Source: Deuterostichococcus epilithicus (taxonomy: Eukaryota > Chlorophyta > Trebouxiophyceae > Prasiolales > Stichococcaceae). Taken from it: a DNA stretch of 64,000 nucleotides. Where the stretch lies: NCBI GenBank assembly GCA_033439295.1, contig JAVTLE010000008.1, positions 2,046,001 to 2,110,000 on the forward strand, given 5' to 3'. Below are positions 61,747 to 64,000 of this stretch, one piece after another. Position 1 is the first letter of the stretch, and each line of letters opens with the position of its first letter. Below the pieces are notes generated by a model. The model had not been told where the DNA came from. It did no database searches and saw only the letters and a list, made by a program, of their open reading frames with translations. The position numbers were made by a program, and so were the translations under genes.

Positions 61747-62954
61747 ATCGCCCGCCGCCGCATGCTGTTGCGGCTGTGCCCACTGCAGCGAACCTGCAAG
61801 ACGGGCGCCTCAAGTTTCTCCAGCAGTGCCTGCAGCATGATGGTTGTGCACATGCACCGTAGGCGCACTCTGTGTCCAGATATTAAACCTGGAGCGCTGC
61901 GCATGCATGCAGTGGGCAGCACTGACCTGGCTGGCGCGCGTCTCCTGACTGTCCTTGTTGCGTGACACCCCACTCACACGGATACTCGTACATGCCCTGC
62001 ATTGCAAAAAAGCCGAGATTCAAACAGGGCGACAATGCTCGCTTCAGTGAAGCCAGCCCTTCCTTGAACTTCGTGCGAACCGCCACACGAGGATGCACGT
62101 ACAAGTCCAGCAATGTGACCGAATCATCTGGCTGACTTGTTAACACAGCATGCACGCCGTCACTGCAGAGGCAATGCCAATCGGGGCAGAACACCAGTTC
62201 GTGCTGCAACCGACACTTTGGGCTGAGCACTGATCTCGACCGATGCATGTACGTTCCGACACTTTCAATAGCTTTCAGAAAGCGGTTGAATCCTCCTTGA
62301 AGGCGCATGTTGTCGATCGGCCTCCCGCAGGCTTTGGCATTGGGAGGCATGTGCGTGTCGGAACCGTGTTCGATCGCGAAAGCCAAAGCGTCGCGGGTGC
62401 ACAAGCGATCTCACCGTATTTCGGATGCCTCCTGGCAGCACTGTACGCATCGGAGCCGCTGGTGGATTGTCCGACGCAGGGATTGCAGTGTCCTTGGTGT
62501 GCATGTCTAGCTGCTGCGTCTTGCAGCACGAACGCTGCGTCGTCACAAGTACGTTACGTATGCAGCCTTATGCCATCTTGGATCCAGTTGGTTACGCTAC
62601 AAGAAGTGGAAGTGTTGTCAAGAACGATAACAGGGCGCAGCAGCACTCGCGGCGCAAGGTCCGAGACGTTCCAAGACAGCAGTTGTGAGCAGAGTCGGCA
62701 AGCTGGCAGCAGTCAAGGCCCAAATTGGCTCAATCAAAAGAGCATAGCATGACCATGCACAGTATGAATGAGCGATTGTAGCACTCATCGAGCTCCCGAG
62801 CGCTGGCAAGCGCAACGCGCCAGAGGGAGCGTACCTTTCGGAGCAAAACTTGTTAGGCCTAGGAAAAATACAACCACAAACTTTCCTTCGGACCAGGTTG
62901 AACATGTAAGTCCGCTGAAGGTGCTACACCAGCGCTGGCTGCTGGATCCACGTA
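61747..62954. other. Divergent intergenic region, DP / DEG5-like
   Basis: About 1.2 kb. It contains an uninterrupted - strand frame of 173 codons (62404-61883) that I cannot assign: it includes VTLLDLYVHPRV, faintly like a GNAT acetyltransferase strand, but lacks the acetyl-CoA loop. By length alone it could be chance. Otherwise no feature recognised. Confidence 0.4.
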
Positions 62955-63135
62955 GTGCACCTCGTCAGCAGACCCAACAGCAGCGACATGAACACGAGCA
63001 GAGCGCCATCGGCACACCCTTCGTGTAGAGTAAGACTTCCAGTCACTTCGCTCGGCAGTCAGCTGCGGCATGGCAGACAATCTGCCGCCGCTTGTTTCAC
63101 ACGTGCAAGGCCGCCGCACTGCGGCATGATAACAG

Positions 63136-63230
<95 letters not shown>

Positions 63231-64000
63231 GGTGATTCAGCCTCAGTATCTAGGTCTGCAGGCAGCCACGCGACAGCCGTGCCGAGCCTCCTATCGCGCT
63301 CGAGCCTACTACGCACAGTGGCAGCACTTGGCTCTCGCGCCTTGGCCAGCCAGTCATCGCCAGCAACTGCTGCCATCATAGAAGAGGATGCAGCGGAGCG
63401 GATATACGAGTCGGCCGGACTCTCGGTGGTGGCAGTCCACACGAGGGCAAAGACCGGCAATGCAGAGGGTCTCGGCAGCGGCATCATGTGGGACGCGCGC
63501 GGGCATATCGTCAGCAATTTCCATGTCGTCCAGGTAGGGAGCCTCAACAGAATACCGAGTGAGGACGGCTGGGCGGGTCTGCGGCCTTGTGTGGGGATAA
63601 ATTGAATGTGCCCTAAATGTAAACCTGGCTGACGCAGAAAGTCGTCACCACGAACACACAGGTAACCTTACAATGCCTGATTATGCCTTCACCCAGTCAC
63701 CCAGGTGCCTCAAAGCAGCTGTCAGCTGTCGCGAGACCCCAACTCCTGACGTGTGCCCAAGCAGAACCTCACAGTCAGCCTCACCGACGACGCCGGTAAG
63801 CAGAGCCGGGAGTACCCTGCGGTGGTGCTTGGCACAGACCCCGACCACGATTTGGCGGTGCTGAAGATTGACGCGCCTGCCGACATGCTGCATCCCATCA
63901 GGTAAGTGCTGTGGGGACATTCGGACGGAGCAGGAGTGTGTCCTGCTGCGATATTTTGGTAACACTTTACTCGGCAGAGTGAGACACACCATGCAATTGC
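62955..64000 (+). CDS. DEG5-like (HtrA/DegP family) serine protease, partial at right edge
   Basis: Probable chloroplast (thylakoid lumen) protease for photosystem II repair. The open exon from ATG 62955 encodes an Arg/Ser/Ala-rich leader. ATG 63126 inside it is followed by ITE and then 30 glutamines. After this come SLLSRSSLLRTVAALGSRAL, IYESAGLSVVAVHTR and EGLGSGIMWDARGHIVSNFH with VVQ, ending at a donor near 63534. The His in SNFHVV is the catalytic His. The next exon (about 63764-63901) gives NLTVSLTDDAGKQSREYPAV, VLGTDPDHDLAVLKID, with the catalytic Asp in HDLAVLK, and ends LHPI. The catalytic Ser (GNSGGP) lies beyond the window. SLxDxxG, GxDPDxDLAVLKI and GSGxxWDxxGHIV fit DEG5 and DEG8 best. 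Which Met is used, and whether the Gln run is translated, is open. Confidence 0.8.
63138..63227 (+). repeat. CAG trinucleotide run, 30 codons
   Basis: Thirty consecutive glutamine codons, 29 CAG and one CAA (the fifth). In frame with the DEG5-like protease, just after an ATG at 63126. Near-purity means the length is likely to vary between strains. Confidence 0.95.

Overview
The window is nuclear DNA of a green alga (Chlorophyta, most likely a trebouxiophyte such as a Chlorella or Coccomyxa relative). Evidence: intron-dense GC-rich genes; splice donors mostly of the GTGCG or GTGAG kind with acceptors ending TGCAG; nuclear genes for plastid proteins (PsbX, GUN4, a Psb27-like lumen protein, a Ycf49-like protein, a DEG5-like protease); and plant-type versions of MED17, DP, IPK1 and a PXA-PX sorting nexin. 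The genus is inference. All exon edges were read by eye, so individual splice sites can be wrong by a few bases even where the gene call is firm.

Layout, left to right: glutamate decarboxylase (-, runs off the left edge); a C2 plus coiled-coil protein (-, 2719-8526); Ycf49/DUF2499-like protein (-); a CREST-superfamily membrane protein (+); a Psb27-like lumen protein with a twin-arginine signal (-); protein disulfide isomerase (+, 14335-19560); D-3-hydroxybutyrate dehydrogenase (+) facing a second short-chain dehydrogenase (-); an 8.5 kb sorting nexin gene (-, 25599-34143); BiP/HSP70 (-, 34908-39264) head-to-head with GRP94/HSP90 (+, 40035-47609); PsbX (-) head-to-head with IPK1 (+); MED17 (+); GUN4 (+); the E2F partner DP (-); and a DEG5-like protease (+, runs off the right edge) with a 30-glutamine run near its N-terminus.

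Two functional themes stand out. Three of the main ER folding factors, PDI, BiP and GRP94, lie within 33 kb. BiP and GRP94 share one 0.77 kb divergent promoter region with a CCAAT plus G-box arrangement resembling an ER stress element. A second set serves the chloroplast: GUN4, PsbX, Psb27-like, Ycf49-like and DEG5-like. Five neighbouring gene pairs are divergent.

The most unusual structural signal is recurrent. In GAD, PDI, the sorting nexin (three times) and GRP94, an intron holds a partly decayed copy of 50-75 bases of the neighbouring exon, 110-140 bases from the real one. GRP94 also has an 81-base tandem triplication covering an intron end plus exon start. The C2 protein has several similar exons ending in the same short motif, as if such copies had been kept. 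I call these exon echoes; they may be a local mode of exon birth.
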